Below are positions 11,550-27,749 of a stretch of 64,000 nucleotides of DNA, piece after piece. Made by a program: the position numbers and the translations under genes. How positions within the stretch are numbered: the first letter of the stretch is position 1; the number at the start of each line of letters is the position of its first letter. Origin of the DNA: Anaeromyces robustus (Eukaryota; Neocallimastigomycota; Neocallimastigomycetes; Neocallimastigales; Neocallimastigaceae); contig MCFG01000041.1 of assembly GCA_002104895.1 (NCBI GenBank), positions 167,501 to 231,500 of the forward strand. Direction: 5' to 3'. The notes under the pieces are model-generated. The model saw only the letters and a list, made by a program, of their open reading frames with translations, was not told the origin of the DNA and made no database searches.

Positions 11550-12816
11550 TTAAATGAAAGAACGTGAGTTTAAAATAGATTTAGGAACAGGTATTGGAGG
11601 AAGTGATTTTCCAGTTGATGCTTCTATCTTTTGTCTTGCATATTTATTATATAATATTATTGAAAGTCCTAATGTAAAACCTACTACCAATATTATTATT
11701 ATTATTAATAATATGGTTTTGAATAATTTTTTCCAAAATGAACTTTTTTTTGTACCACCCGTAACTGTTTGTTTACCAGTAGAATAAACACCATCTTCAT
11801 CATTATCAGGAACTTTTAATTCTACATCTGTTGCATCAATAATTGTACCATCAGCAAGTTCAACTTTAAAAGTAAATGAACCACTTCCCATAGAAGAATT
11901 ATCTTCTCTATACCAATAATTATGGTCACGACGTTTTAATGATATATATTTATCCTTAATTTTCACTGAACATTTTGCTACAGGATATCTTGTATTATAA
12001 ATTTGAAATTCTGTCCAATAAGAGGTACTTCCAGTTTTAAATTTAAATTTAATTTTTGAATCGGGTTGAACTAAAGCAGAATAGGATTCAATTGATATAT
12101 CACATGGTATTAATGACCAAGTTATTTTTACTCTTCCAGGACTTTCATTTGTTAAAGCTTTATATGCTTTATCACTAAAATCAAGATCTCCATGTTTACA
12201 TTCTGAACATCTATCAATAATTCTTACTCTTATTGGTTTGTATGGTCTACTTGTGGAAATAACAACTGCACATGCACCACAACCTTTTTATTTTATTTTT
12301 TTTAATGGAATTTTTTTTTATTATAATATAATAATTATTTTTAAATTTTAAATGTATATAAAAATAAATATAAATAAAAATAATAATATTATAATAAAAA
12401 TAATTAATTAATTATGTATATTTAAAAGTAATTATTTGATTATATTGAAAAAAATATATATATATAAAAACTTCGTATTACAATAAAAAAAAGTAATTTT
12501 TACCTAAATCATTAATATATTGATCATTATTTAAAGCTGCATACATCATATCTTTATAAAATTCTTTGGCTGGAAACATACAACTACCTCCATTTGTTGA
12601 AGAACCATAAGCTGTTCCTTCACCTTTATATATAGGTCCATCTTTAAAAATGGTATTGAAAGAATTATCATAATCTTTAGAAATGTCTTCAATTAAATCT
12701 TTTATTTTTGAATAATCCGAAAAATCATCAATTGAACCTTTTTCTCTTTTTAATAAATCACATTGTATTACTGAAAATAATAAAGTATTTAATAATATTT
12801 TTTTCAAATATTTCAT
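11550..12816 (-). CDS. Expansin-like protein with C-terminal transmembrane anchor
   Basis: Two exons on the minus strand, 12816-12504 and 12283-11550, with a 220-nt GT..AG intron; the junction makes a Gly codon. The product is about 348 residues. It starts with a signal peptide (MKYLKKILLNTLLFSVIQC) and an acidic spacer. The expansin double-psi beta-barrel follows, with GEGTAYG, NGGSCMFP, AALN..QY, GCGACAVV, DRCSECKHGDLDFS and GRVKITW in the expected order. The second, beta-rich domain corresponds to the expansin C-terminal (CBM63-like) region by position only. A hydrophobic helix at about residues 293-315 precedes a short basic tail, so the protein is probably held on the cell surface. Expansins loosen cellulose-matrix contacts without hydrolysis. 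There is no dockerin, so it is unlikely to join the cellulosome. Confidence 0.86.
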
Positions 12817-13019
12817 TTTTATTATATATTATAATTTATTTTTTTTTTTTTTTTTTTTTTATAAAGTATTTTTTTTATTATAATATATATAACTAATATT
12901 TTTTTTTTTATAATTTTAACCAATTATATTAATTATATAAGTAAATTATCAGATTTATTATAAATTATATTTTTTTAAATAAAAATAAATACAAATTTAT
13001 ATTATATTTTATTTATTAT

Positions 13020-13200
13020 ATTTTAAAAGAATTATATTTTATAAGTCTTATTATATTTTAAAAGAATTATATTTTATAAATATTATTATATTTCAAAAGA
13101 TTATATTTTATAAGTCTTATATAAAATATAATTCTTTTAAAATATAATAAGTCTTATTATATTTTAAAAGAATTATATTCTATAAGTCTTATTATATTTT
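13020..13200. repeat. Direct and inverted repeats of a 30-40 nt AT motif
   Basis: The motif TTATATTTTAAAAGAATTAT followed by ATTTTATAAG occurs four times, with one inverted copy (ATAAAATATAATTCTTTTAA) near 13120-13145, so the region can fold back on itself. No gene is associated with it. Confidence 0.75.
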
Positions 13201-14099
13201 TATTATTATATGTATTAATAATAATAAATTTTAAACAATATTTGATTAATTGTATTAATAAATTTTTTATTGCTATTTTTACACCAATTGAATATTAAAA
13301 ACTTTTTAATTAAAAAAAAAACAAATATTATAATTTAGATTTTGAATTTAAAATTTAAAAAAAAAAAAATCGAATCAAAATAATAATTAAAGTTTAAATA
13401 ATTATTTATTTGATTCATTTATTTGTTTAAATATATCATATTTAAAAAAAAAAAAATTATAATAAAAGTATAATTAATAATTCTTGTTAATTATATGTAA
13501 TAAAAATTCTATGAATTTTTTTTTTGAATTCTTTATAAAATTGAAAGACTTTTTCTCTAAATAAAATTATAATTAAATAATTTAATAATATTTATATAAT
13601 ATAGATTATATTATTAATAACTTCTTTTTTTGTATCACAGTTAATTTATAGCAATTTTTTTTCTCCTTCGTTTTATATTATAACTGTTTTATTTTCTATT
13701 AGTATTAAGCATAATCTTATTTATAAAAAGATTTTCGATTATATGTATTAATTACTATTGAATAGATAATATTTATTAAATAAAACTATTTATAATAATT
13801 AAATTATAATTTTTAAATAATAAAATATAAATATATATACAAATATTGTAATGAATAGTAAAAATATTATCTATAATAATTTATATATTTAATATTACAT
13901 CATTTAACACAAATTTTTTATATTAAAGTTAAATATCAATAAATAATGAATAGATAAATGATGTAAATGATGTATTAACAAATAAAAGAATATTCATTAA
14001 AAAATTTATCTTTTACTTTACTATTAAAAAATAAATAAATAATATGTTAATAAAAATAGATATAAAAAAAAAAAAAAAAAGAAATTCAACTGTTTATTA

Positions 14100-14350
14100 A
14101 GAAGTAATTAAAAAAAAAAGATAGAGTTGGTTTTCATGAAAAAGAAAAATATAATGATTAGGTATCATTTAAACCAGTTATTAATCATAATAGTACTAAA
14201 ATGTTATAATTATTTCCCTTAAATAATAGGAAATTATTTGGGAGAAAATTATTATGTTCCAGATACTATATTAGCAAATTTATAAATTATTAATAATTCA
14301 TTAATTAAATAAAGTTTATGACAATGTTTTCGAAAAAAATTATAATGGTA
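14100..14350 (+). other. Possible decayed gene fragment
   Basis: This patch is less AT-extreme than its surroundings and contains short codon-like stretches, such as ATGAAAAAGAAAAATATAAT near 14138 and GAAAATTATTATGTTCCAGA near 14243, all broken by stops. I could not match it to a family, and the assignment as old coding sequence is inference only. Confidence 0.25.
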
Positions 14351-16677
14351 TTGATATTGAATATTATTTGATATTGAATATTATTATACTTATGAATCAT
14401 ATATTTATGCTATAAAAATACTACTGTAAAAGGTATAATTAAACAAAAAAAAAAAAAAAAAAAACTCCAAGGTCTTTTTTACACAATAAAAAAATGATAT
14501 TTATTCACAAGATTATATATTGATTTTATTGAAAACTATACTAGAAACATTTATAAAACATATATAAATAAGAAAAAAGAAAAAATCTTTGACTTATTTT
14601 CTTGTTAAATAAAAATTTATTCTATGAATTAATTTTTCAAAAATGGAAATATGTTTCAAATATAATAAAAAATTAATTTTTTATTTCTTTGATTATTACG
14701 AAGAAAGGCTTATAAAAAATAGATATGATTGTGTGGAAATTCTAATATGAATATTATTGAAAATATTTAAGCTTCATCTAATGGATGAATGAAATTTTTG
14801 TATCAAATTTTAATATGTATAATAATAACTTTTGAATGTTTAAAATGAAGTATTAAATAATTAAATAAATAAATATATACAATAATTAACAATTAAAAAA
14901 GTGGAAAGTGATGATTGAAGGGAAAGTCAAATAAATCATATATAGGTACTTTAAAAATGATTTACATTAATATATATAAATTAATATATATAAATATTAT
15001 AATTACTATTTTAAAAAAAATTGATAATATTCAACAAATTAATTCAAAAATAAAAAAGTATGATAGAATGATAGTAAATCAATATAATTTGTATTATATT
15101 AAATAATATAACTGATATTATAACTACTCGTAATTTGTAATAATTAATAATAATTTTTGAAATAGTACATTTACATATTATTTAATTAATTATAATTTTT
15201 GAAATAGTATATTTATATATTATTTTTAATTATATTTTATTTTTTAATATAATACTTTATTTTTAATTATTTTTATTTTATTTGTTGATATAAGTAAACA
15301 TGTATATTAATATAAAAATAAATGCTATTAGATAAAAAAAAAAATAAACAAATAAACAAATAGTATAATTTTAAAAATAAAATAAAATTTACTTATACTG
15401 GTCTATCACATATAGTCTTTGAAAGAGTACAAAGATAAGATAGGATAAAAAATACATTACTTATTTTATTTTAATATAATGATTTAACTTTCAGATAACA
15501 AAACTTTATAAAATTAAGTATTTTTTTTTTAAAAAAAAAATTATTCTATTTATCCAGAAATATATTTTAAATTTTAATGTTAATGTTAATTTTATAGAAT
15601 AGAAAAATTTTTTTCTATCTGAATTTAAGTTTTTTTTAAAAAAAAAAAATATTTTTCTATCTGAATTAAGTTTTTTTTTTTAAAAAAAAGAAATATTCTA
15701 CTTACCAGAAATATATTTTAAATTTTAATGTTAAATTCAAATAGGAAAAAAAATTTTTCTATTCTATAAAATATAAAATATACAATTTAAAGTTTAAAAA
15801 AAAAGTTTCTTTTTCATAATTATTTTTTTTTCTTAAAGTTTAAAAAAAAAGTTTCTTTTTCATAATTATTTTTTTTTTTTAAAATTTAAAAAAAATTTTT
15901 TTATCTAAATTTAATTTTTTCTGCTTTAAACTTTAAAAAAAAAATTTTTTTCTAAATTTAATTTTTTCTGCTTAAAATATTATATTTTTTATAATATAAA
16001 AAAATTTTTTTTTATATATTATGATTTTTTGTTAATAATATATATAATATATATTTTATATATTTTATTTTAGTGATATTAATATGTTAAAATTTATTAT
16101 ATAATATAATCTATCTTATTTTTAGCATTGACCTTTATTATCTTTTATAAAATTTTATTTTTCTACCAAGTAATTTCAATCTTTTTATTTAAAATACTAC
16201 GTACTATAGTGGCTGAAAAATATAATTTTATAAACTATATTTATTTTAAATGGAAATTTTTTTCAAGTTTATATTAATTATTACGGTTAACCTTAAAAAT
16301 TGATATTTATATAAGGTTTGATATATATATTAAATTTTAAAAAAAAAAAAAAAGTCTTTTTTATATTTGAAATAATTAATTGAAAAAAAGTTTTATTTAC
16401 TTTTTTTTTTTTCAATTGATTATTTAATATGTATTATAATTAAAAGTAAATAACTTTTAAAATTTCCATTTAAAATAAAGTAATATATATTACTTTTAAT
16501 TATAATACATATTAAATTTTCCAAAAATAAAGTTATATTTACTTTTAATTATAATACATATTAAATTTTCCAAAAATATTTTAATATTTTTTTATGTATG
16601 ATTCTTTTTTTATTATTATAAAAAAGGAACAAAACTTATATTAAGACATTAAATTTATTTATATTAATTTTTAAATT

Positions 16678-16961
16678 ATGACAAAGATAAAAGAAAAAAT
16701 TATGCTTTTTGAAATAATAATTTTTTATTTTATACTATATAAATACAATAATAATAATAATAATAATAATATATTTTATTTAAAAATCTTTACATTTTTT
16801 TGTTAATTTTTATATAAACATAATCATTTTTTTCCTTTTATTTTTTTTCTTAAAATTTTATGAACATTATATAATTTAATAGTTATAAAAAATCTAAAAG
16901 TAACTGTAAATGGATTAGCTTTTACTCATTAACACATTACCACAAACTGAAATATTCATAT
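16678..16961 (+). pseudogene. Truncated duplicate of receptor copy 1 (exon 1 and start of exon 2)
   Basis: An ATG at 16678 opens a peptide close to the receptor signal-peptide exon (MTKIKEKIMLFEIIIFYF against MAKIIEKIILFGIIAFYF). After a degenerate intron, sequence from 16883 matches the start of receptor exon 2 (LKVTVNGLAF against VKSIIVNGLAF), then meets an early stop and small indels. Similarity ends near 16961, where the duplicated upstream region restarts. It cannot make a receptor. Confidence 0.8.
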
Positions 16962-17149
16962 GACTTTTTATTTAAAATACTATAGTGGCTGAAAAATATT
17001 ATTTAATATAAACTTATTTTAGATAGAAAATTCTCCTTTTCAACTTTATATTTATTTTAGCCTTATAAGTATTAATCATTCTTAACCTTATGAGTAATAT
17101 TAAAACTAATAAATAGAAAAAAGAACTATAAATATAATTACCAATAATT

Positions 17150-17190
<41 letters not shown>

Positions 17191-17385
17191 TTTTATATTA
17201 AATGAATTTATTAAATTATTGAAAAAAATTATATTTGCTTTTTATTATAATACATATTAAATTTTCCAAAATTATTTTAATATTTTTTATACATGTTTCT
17301 TTCTTTATTATTATAAAAAAAAAAAAAAAGGAACAAATCTTATATTAAAACATTAAATTTTTATATATAAATTAATTTTGTAATT

Positions 17386-21215
<3,830 letters not shown>

Positions 21216-22320
21216 AAAAAGGATATAGAATTTATTTAGTAATTCAGAAATCTATTAAAAAGAAAATTATAAAAAAAAATTATATACACATTTTTTCGTT
21301 TTTTTTTTTCTAGACTTTAAATTTTATTTAAATAATTAATATAAAATAACATATATATGTGAAATATATTTATTTAAATAATTATTAATATTAAAAAAAA
21401 AAATTATATACACATTTTTTTCGTTTTTTTTCTCTAGACTTTAATTTTTATTTAAATAATTAATATAAAAGTAACATATATATATATATGTGAAATATAT
21501 ATATGTGAAATATATATTACTTATAAGTAAATAATATAAAGTAACATACATGTGAAATATAGATTATTTATAAGTAAAAAATATATAATACTTAGGTAAA
21601 AATAAATAAAATGTAAAAAATATATAATGTAAAAAATTTATAATACTTTGTTAAAAATAAATAAAATGTAAAAAATATATAATGTAAAAAAAATTATAAT
21701 ACTTATGTAAAAGATATATAAAAATAAATAAAAAGTAATAAAAATAAAGATATTAAATTAAAAAAAATATGTAAAAAAAATAATAAATAATAAATAATAA
21801 ATAATAAATAATAAATAATAAATAAATAAATAAATAAATAATAAATAAATAATAAATCATAATAAATAAACAAATAAATAAATATATAAAATAAATAAAA
21901 AATAAATAAAAAATAATAAAAGATAGAAAAATAAAGATATTAAATTAAAAAAATATGTAAAAAATAATAAAAAAAAGTAATAAAAGTAAAAAAATATATA
22001 ATACTAAAAGATAGAAAATTAAAAATTTCAAATTAATAACATTAAATACGCAAAAAAGAAATAAATTAATAATATTAAATACACAAAAAAAATATATAAT
22101 ACTTTTTTTTTTTTTTTTTTTTTTTTTTTAGACTAGGATTAATCTTTATCTATATTATTAATTTAAAATAAACGTACATGTGACATAGATATTACATTAA
22201 AGAAAGAAATATATAATACATGAAATGTAAATTAAATACAAGTAATAAAAGATACAAAAAAATAAATAAAATTTATTACAGATATTAATCAAATTAAAAC
22301 ATTAAATAAAAAAAAAGGAA
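21216..22320. repeat. Repeat-rich AT spacer, matching sequence on the far side of the retroelement
   Basis: A block with ATTATATACACATTTTTT and CTAGACTTTAA occurs twice (about 21270-21320 and 21400-21445). Next are many copies of TGTAAAAAATATATAATGTA and of TAATACTT..TTAAAAATAAATA, TAAATAA repeats near 21779-21860, and CTAAAAGATAGAAAATTAAA at about 22003. The last three motifs reappear at 23940-24320, beyond the retroelement and the broken gene. No gene is seen. Confidence 0.7.
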
Positions 22321-22861
22321 AGAAGTTAAACTTCTAACCTCACCCATTCAACGAATGAGATGTCATTCGAATCCGTATCGGAATAAATTCCATATCTTAT
22401 CTTTTCGACGTCGACGCCTTTGAAGCCGCCCGGAGTGTTCTTATTGTTATTATACCAATTGAGAAGAATCCGGAAGGATAAATTCAGAATTTGGCGTAAC
22501 AACAGTAAGAAAATGCGACAGACCAACAATATACGGAACAGGAGACTCGGATGAACCTTTGAAAAGTTGTCCACGCCATTATCTCCATTCCCTCATAATA
22601 TCTAGTTTATCAAATGCATAACACCCATCAAGGAAAGCGTTAAGCATCAAGTAATATATATTATTTTCATAATCTTCGTCTAAGTCCTCAGAAAATCCCA
22701 GTGAGTTAGTTCGATTAATTTCGGTGAACTTCGAGTTTAAGTCAACATTGTGTTTAATAAAAGTATTCCTATCCTGTTCAAAGGCCTTACAATTGAATAT
22801 CCAATGAGAGAAACTTTGCGTTTTTTCACCACAACAAGGGCAACACGTAGGATTTTCTTCC
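22321..22861 (-). mobile_element. 3' end of a non-LTR (LINE-like) retrotransposon
   Basis: On the minus strand, 22860-22579 is an open frame of 93 residues beginning EENPTCCPCCGEKTQSFSHW and continuing IFNCKAFEQDR. The CPCCG..H....C arrangement matches the zinc-binding segment (zf-RVT type) found near the C terminus of LINE reverse transcriptases. A stop at 22581-22579 is followed by about 255 nt of untranslated tail. The tail holds GGCGTCGACGTCGAAAAG, GGAATTTATTCCGATAC and a 7-bp stem-loop (22352-22369). The composition is far less AT-rich than the flanks. The reverse transcriptase core is absent, as expected for a 5'-truncated insertion. The 82-residue frame at 22574-22326 is read from this untranslated tail and is probably not a gene. 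Confidence 0.75.
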
Positions 22862-23535
22862 TATGAAAAAGAAAATATTGAAAATTGTGAAGAAATATTG
22901 CAGTTACATAATTATTTCTATTTAAATGATAGAATACAAGAATATCAAAATATTTTGAAATGAATGTTCTTTAGGTAATTGTGAAAATTTAGAAAATTTG
23001 GTAGAAAAAAAAAATATAATAATATTATTAATCTTTTGCTATCAAATGAAGGTGATTTAAACCAAATGGAATTCATTATTGGAGAAAATCAATACCAACT
23101 TGATGTTTTGAACAAGAATAAAAGAAATTCATTACTTTTAGAAAATATTAATGATATTAATTTAATCTATCTTTTTAAAAATAATCCAGGATTATTTAAT
23201 AAGTTTGATATTCATGACTCATTTGAAAAATTCCCTATGAATTTTCCAATAAAAATTATTCAAAAATATTCAAACATATTTGTAAACTATATGAATCATA
23301 TTCATTTTGAAAGTGAAAATCAATATTTAAGTGAATTAATGAATAATTGTAAAAACGATGAATATATAGAGTTAATCCTGATGTACTTAATAGTATATCA
23401 TTATATCACAAAAAATATTTAAATAATTATAATATGGAATCATTTATGAATTTTAAGAATGATAGTGTTATTGATAATGAATTAGAAAATTCATATTATT
23501 CAAATATATCAATAGGAACACCATTTCTTTCTTAA
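22862..23535 (+). pseudogene. Broken gene, frameshifted, family not recognised
   Basis: Reading starts directly at the retroelement edge (EKENIENCEEILQLHNYFYL) and stops near 22960. After what looks like an intron boundary (TTTAG|GTAATTGTG) it continues as GNCENLENLVEKK, shifts frame in an A run near 23009-23017 and goes on as INLLLSNEGDLNQMEFIIGE. A second shift near 23370 is needed to continue into NPDVLNSISLYHKKYLNNYN and the final stop at 23533-23535. Across the breaks the composition is Asn/Leu/Ile-rich and could be helical. The 5' part seems to have been lost at the retroelement boundary. The longest intact piece is about 128 residues. Confidence 0.55.
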
Positions 23536-24094
23536 TTATTCATTTTTTATCAATGGATTTAAAATATCTTAATTTAAGTATTTTTAAAACAAATTAAAAA
23601 AATAGACAGCTATAGCTGTTGTTAAAAACAAAACAAACAAAAACAACTAATAAAAAAAAAAAAGAAAGAATTATTGTTCCTTCTTTTTTTTTATTATTAT
23701 TATCAATAATATTATCAAGAAAAAAGGAAAATGTTAAATATTTGAAAATTATATTTTAATATTTTAATTACTAGTTATTATTGATTAAGCCGGTTAATTC
23801 ATCAAGTCATACTAGTAATTTTTCAGTAAACTTTGTATATAATTTTTAAATATTATATATGTCTATGGGTAATCTTGATATAATCTATTAAAAATTAAAC
23901 AGCTGCTGTAAATTTTAAGAGAATATAAAAATTGCATTTACTAAAAGATAGAAAAAAGTAATAAAAGAAAAATATATATAATACTAAAAGATAGAAAATA
24001 TGAAAAAATAAATAAAAAGTTAAGTAAAAAATTTATTACTTATGTTAAAAATAAATAAAATGTAAAAAATATATAATGTAAAAAATTTATAATA

Positions 24095-24255
24095 CTTTTA
24101 CTTTTTATTTATTTTTTACATATTTTTCTATATAATTTTTTTTAGTAAAAAATGTAAAAAATATATAATTTGCATAAGTATATATATATTTTTTACATTT
24201 TTTACTAAAAAAAATTATATAGAAAAATATGTAAAAAATAAATAAAAAGTAAAAG
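24095..24255. repeat. Perfect inverted repeat, two 73-nt arms
   Basis: The arm at 24095-24167 (starting CTTTTACTTTTTATTTATTT) is the exact reverse complement of 24183-24255 (ending ATAAATAAAAAGTAAAAG), with a 15-nt loop. Part of the right arm is repeated directly just downstream (24257-24291). Confidence 0.9.
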
Positions 24256-24637
24256 TAGAAAAATATGTAAAAAATAAATAAAAAGTAAAAGTAAAATAAT
24301 ACTAAAAGATAGAAAATTAAAGATTTCAAACTAATAATACATACTTTTCTGTTTAAAAAACGGTTATTTTATTATTATTAATATTCCATAATTATTACAA
24401 GTATTTTAATAAATAATATTCAAATTATAAAAATTGAATGTAATCATTATATTATTAAAATACATTATATTTTTTAATATTTTTAAAAAAATTTTTTATT
24501 AAAAATTCAATTAAATACCATTATATATAAATATATTAGTATTTTAAATACCAATATATATATATTAATTAGTATTTTCATTATTCTTACAATTGTATAT
24601 AATTATTTAAAATTATATATTTTAAATATTTTTAGAA

Positions 24638-24724
24638 TTTTTAATCATAAATTTTGGTATATTTAATTTTTAATCATAAATTTTGGTATATTTAATTTTT
24701 AATCATAAATTTTGGTATATTTAA
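24638..24724. repeat. Minisatellite, 29-nt unit, three copies
   Basis: The unit TTTTAATCATAAATTTTGGT plus ATATTTAAT is repeated three times without visible change. Confidence 0.85.
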
Positions 24725-24846
24725 ATAATTTCAATTAGATAAGTAATTGTTATTATTTATGGTATAAATTTTGGTATATTATATTTTCTTTTTAATTTCA
24801 TTGAATTAATCAATTTAATTGAAATTTAAAAAAAATTCAATTAAAT

Positions 24847-27749
24847 TTAACATTTTCCATTAACTGGTGTCTTTGTAGAATCAACGCATGCTAAGCATCC
24901 ATTTTCATCACAAGCTTTACATCCTTGATCACAGGTAAAGCATTTACCTGTTTCAGTAAGGAAACTATTCTTACAAATACAAACACCATCACTGAATATA
25001 GCATTTGAATCAAGACATGTAGTACATTTTCCTTTGACATTACAAGTAGCACAAGAAGAATCACATTTTTTGCAATTATGGTCTAAATCTTCATAATAAG
25101 ATTTGTCGCAAATACAAACACCATCTTTTGCAACTTTACCTTCACCATCACATTCAATACATCCGTTTTTATCACATTTTTTACAACCTGGAAGACATTC
25201 GTGACATTTTCCATCTTCTTTCATATATGAAGTGGTACATTCACATTTACCTCCTATGAGAGTAGCTTTTTGATCAATACATTGTGTGCATGTATCAGCA
25301 CTACTACATAAGGCACAACCCTTAGAACAAGCTATTTATAATTTATAATATATTATACAATTGAATAATTTAATAAAATGTATATTATATATATATTTTT
25401 TTAATAATTTAATTATAAAATGATAAATATATATATATTTTTTTTTTTAATAATTTTTTTTAACAATTTAATAAATATAAAGAAAAATTATCTTACCTTG
25501 ACATTTTCCCTCTTCATCCATGTATGTGGAAGGAGGACATTCACATTTACCTTCTGTAAGAGTAGCTTTTTGATCAATACATTTTGTGCATGTTTCAGCA
25601 CTACTGCATAAGGCACAACCATCAGAACAAGCTATTTATAATTTATAATATATTATACAATTGAATAATTTAATAAAATGTATATTACATATAATTTAAT
25701 AAAATGTATATTACATATAAATTTTTTTAATAATTTAATTATAAAATGTATAAATATATATAAATTTTTTTAATAATTTTTTTTTAGCAATTTAATAAAT
25801 ATAAAGAAAAATTATCTTACCTTGACATTTTCCCTCTTTATCCATGTATGTGGAAGGAGGACATTCACATTTACCTTCCTTAAGAGTAGCTGTTTGATCT
25901 TTACATTGAGTACATGTTTCAGCATTACTACATTTTGCACAACCATCAGAACAAGCTATTTATAATTTATAATATATTATACAATTGAATAATTTAATAA
26001 AATGTATATTATATATAAATTTTTTTTAATAATTTTTTTTAGCAATTTAATAATAAAAGAAAAATTATCTTACCTTGACATTTTCCCTCTTCATCCATGT
26101 ATGTGGAAGGAGGACATTCACATTTACCTTCCTTAAGAGTAGCTGTTTGATCTTTACATTGAGTACATGTTTCAGCACCACTACATAAGGCACAACCATC
26201 AGAACAAGCTAAATAATTTATGATACAATTGAATAATTTAATAAAATGTATATTATATATAAATTTTTTTAATAATTTTTTTTTTAGCAATTTAATAATA
26301 AAAGAAAAATTATCTTACCTTGACATTTTCCCTCTTCATTCATGTATGTGGAAGGAGGACATTCACATGTACCTTCCTTAAGAGTAGCTGTTTGATCTTT
26401 ACATTGTGTACATGTTTCAGCACTACTACATAAGGCACAACCATCAGAACAAGCTATATAATTTATGATACAATTGAATAATTAAAAAAAATTTATATAT
26501 AATTATAACATTTTATTAAATAATTTAATATGCATAATTATATAAATTTTTTTTATATATATTTAATAAAATAAATAAAAATTATCTTACCTTGACATCT
26601 ACATCTGTCATCACTATAAGTACCATCTTTACAAACGAAACTAGTTTTGAAACGGGCAACACCACTGGAATTAGCAGCTTCAAATGTTTTGTAACTAACT
26701 TTTTCATTATTATTTTTTGGTAAAGAACCTTGACCATTATTTTCAACTGTAATTGAATAATTATCAAATGCTCCAACAACTTTAGAGGAAGAAGCTGTCC
26801 ATGTTCCTTCTTCATTCTGATCAATAATAAGATTTAAACAATTGTTTCTTAATTCTTCAGTAAATTGATCAAAAGTAAGTATATTGTCAGATGATATAGT
26901 ACAAACAACTTGATTTGCATTTTGAATACCACAGCTTTCTTGGTAAACTTCAATGATATATTTAGAATCAACAATACCATCCATATGAGCAACTGCACCA
27001 CTTTCTCTTTTTATAACATAGCCTTCATAATAATTACCAAAAAGTCCTTCCATTACATCATAATTTACAAAATGTTTTCGAGCAATTTTGTAAAATTGGC
27101 TATTAGTACATTCTTTATTATTAATATTTTCAGTAGAAAGATACCAAACATAGTGATTATTAGTTCTTTCTTTATAATGAATGTATATACCACAATTTTC
27201 TCTAATTTCATCTAAACCACTATTCATATTCCAGAAAAGTTTATCATATGGAATATCATTAGAAGAAGGACCAAATTGATTGGATGGAAAAGAAGTATTA
27301 ATTGGTTTTGGGATTTTATTAACATATAATAAATAACTGTGTACTAATAAATCGTATTTGTATTTTTGTTTAATAATTAAATTACTACAAGAAGAGAGTT
27401 TCTTAATCGAAAGACTGAATTTACCATCCTTAATATCCTTTACTTCAAAATTAGTAATTTGTTTTCCATTTTGAGTAATTTCTATGTAATTTTTAATTTC
27501 ACCATCAGTGAATACAGCTTTATCATTAAGATTTTCGTTACCATTATACAAATTCTTAACAGTTAAAGTATTACTAGAATATGAAACATCCAAATTTTTA
27601 ATGGTATCTCCTATACCATAGTTAACAAAGTATACATTACAACTTCCTTCTTTTCTTAAAACACCATCTTTGGTATATTCAATATTTACTGCTGCCTTTA
27701 CAATACATATAAAGGCAAATAATTCAAATAAATTAAAATACAATTTCAT
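24847..27749 (-). CDS. Secreted Cys-rich repeat protein with tandemly duplicated exons
   Basis: Six exons on the minus strand: 27749-26591, 26453-26319, 26208-26074, 25955-25821, 25631-25497 and 25331-24847; about 727 residues. All introns are GT..AG and phase 1. Exon 1 gives a signal peptide (MKLYFNLFELFAFICIVKAA) and about 365 residues of an ectodomain I do not recognise, with few cysteines. Exons 2-5 are each exactly 135 nt and encode one 45-residue module with eight cysteines, for example ACSDGCALCSGAETC then TQCKDQTATLKEGKCECPP. Exon 6 encodes one diverged copy and several related CxxC modules, ending GKC with no membrane or GPI signal visible. The spacing resembles furin-like/growth-factor-receptor Cys repeats; this is a likeness of pattern, not a firm family call. 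Likely extracellular. A structural or adhesive role is possible but not shown. Confidence 0.85.
25331..26453 (-). repeat. Tandem exon-intron duplication, five units of 245-325 bp
   Basis: Exon starts fall at 26453, 26208, 25955, 25631 and 25331. The introns are copied along with the exons: GCTATTTATAATTTATAATA and ACAATTGAATAATTTAATAA recur after several exons, and each exon ends in CAAGGTAAGATAATTTTTCT or a close variant. Length differences come from (TATA) and T-run changes in the introns. Confidence 0.9.

Larger units (their letters stand above)
12817..16160. other. AT-rich intergenic DNA with short repeats and decayed sequence
   Basis: No intact gene is visible. Direct and inverted copies of a 30-40 nt A/T motif lie at 13020-13200. 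A less AT-biased patch at about 14100-14350 looks like decayed coding sequence. Repeated blocks at 15530-15740 (CAGAAATATATTTTAAATTT twice) and 15790-15890 (AAGTTTCTTTTTCATAATTA twice) are local duplications. The frame at 14915-15106 has no support beyond being open. Confidence 0.7.
23536..24846. other. AT-rich intergenic DNA with a large hairpin and a minisatellite
   Basis: No gene is visible. It contains a second block of the A/T repeat family seen at 21600-22060 (about 23940-24095 and 24240-24320), the perfect inverted repeat at 24095-24255 and a 29-nt minisatellite at 24638-24724. The frame at 24105-24329 (-) is a translation of the hairpin arm and was rejected. Confidence 0.75.

Noticed and set aside
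22326-22574. An 82-residue minus-strand frame (starting MDNFSKVHPSLL)
   Set aside because: It lies after the stop of the retroelement frame, inside the 3' tail shared with the SINE-like element, and shows no protein motif.
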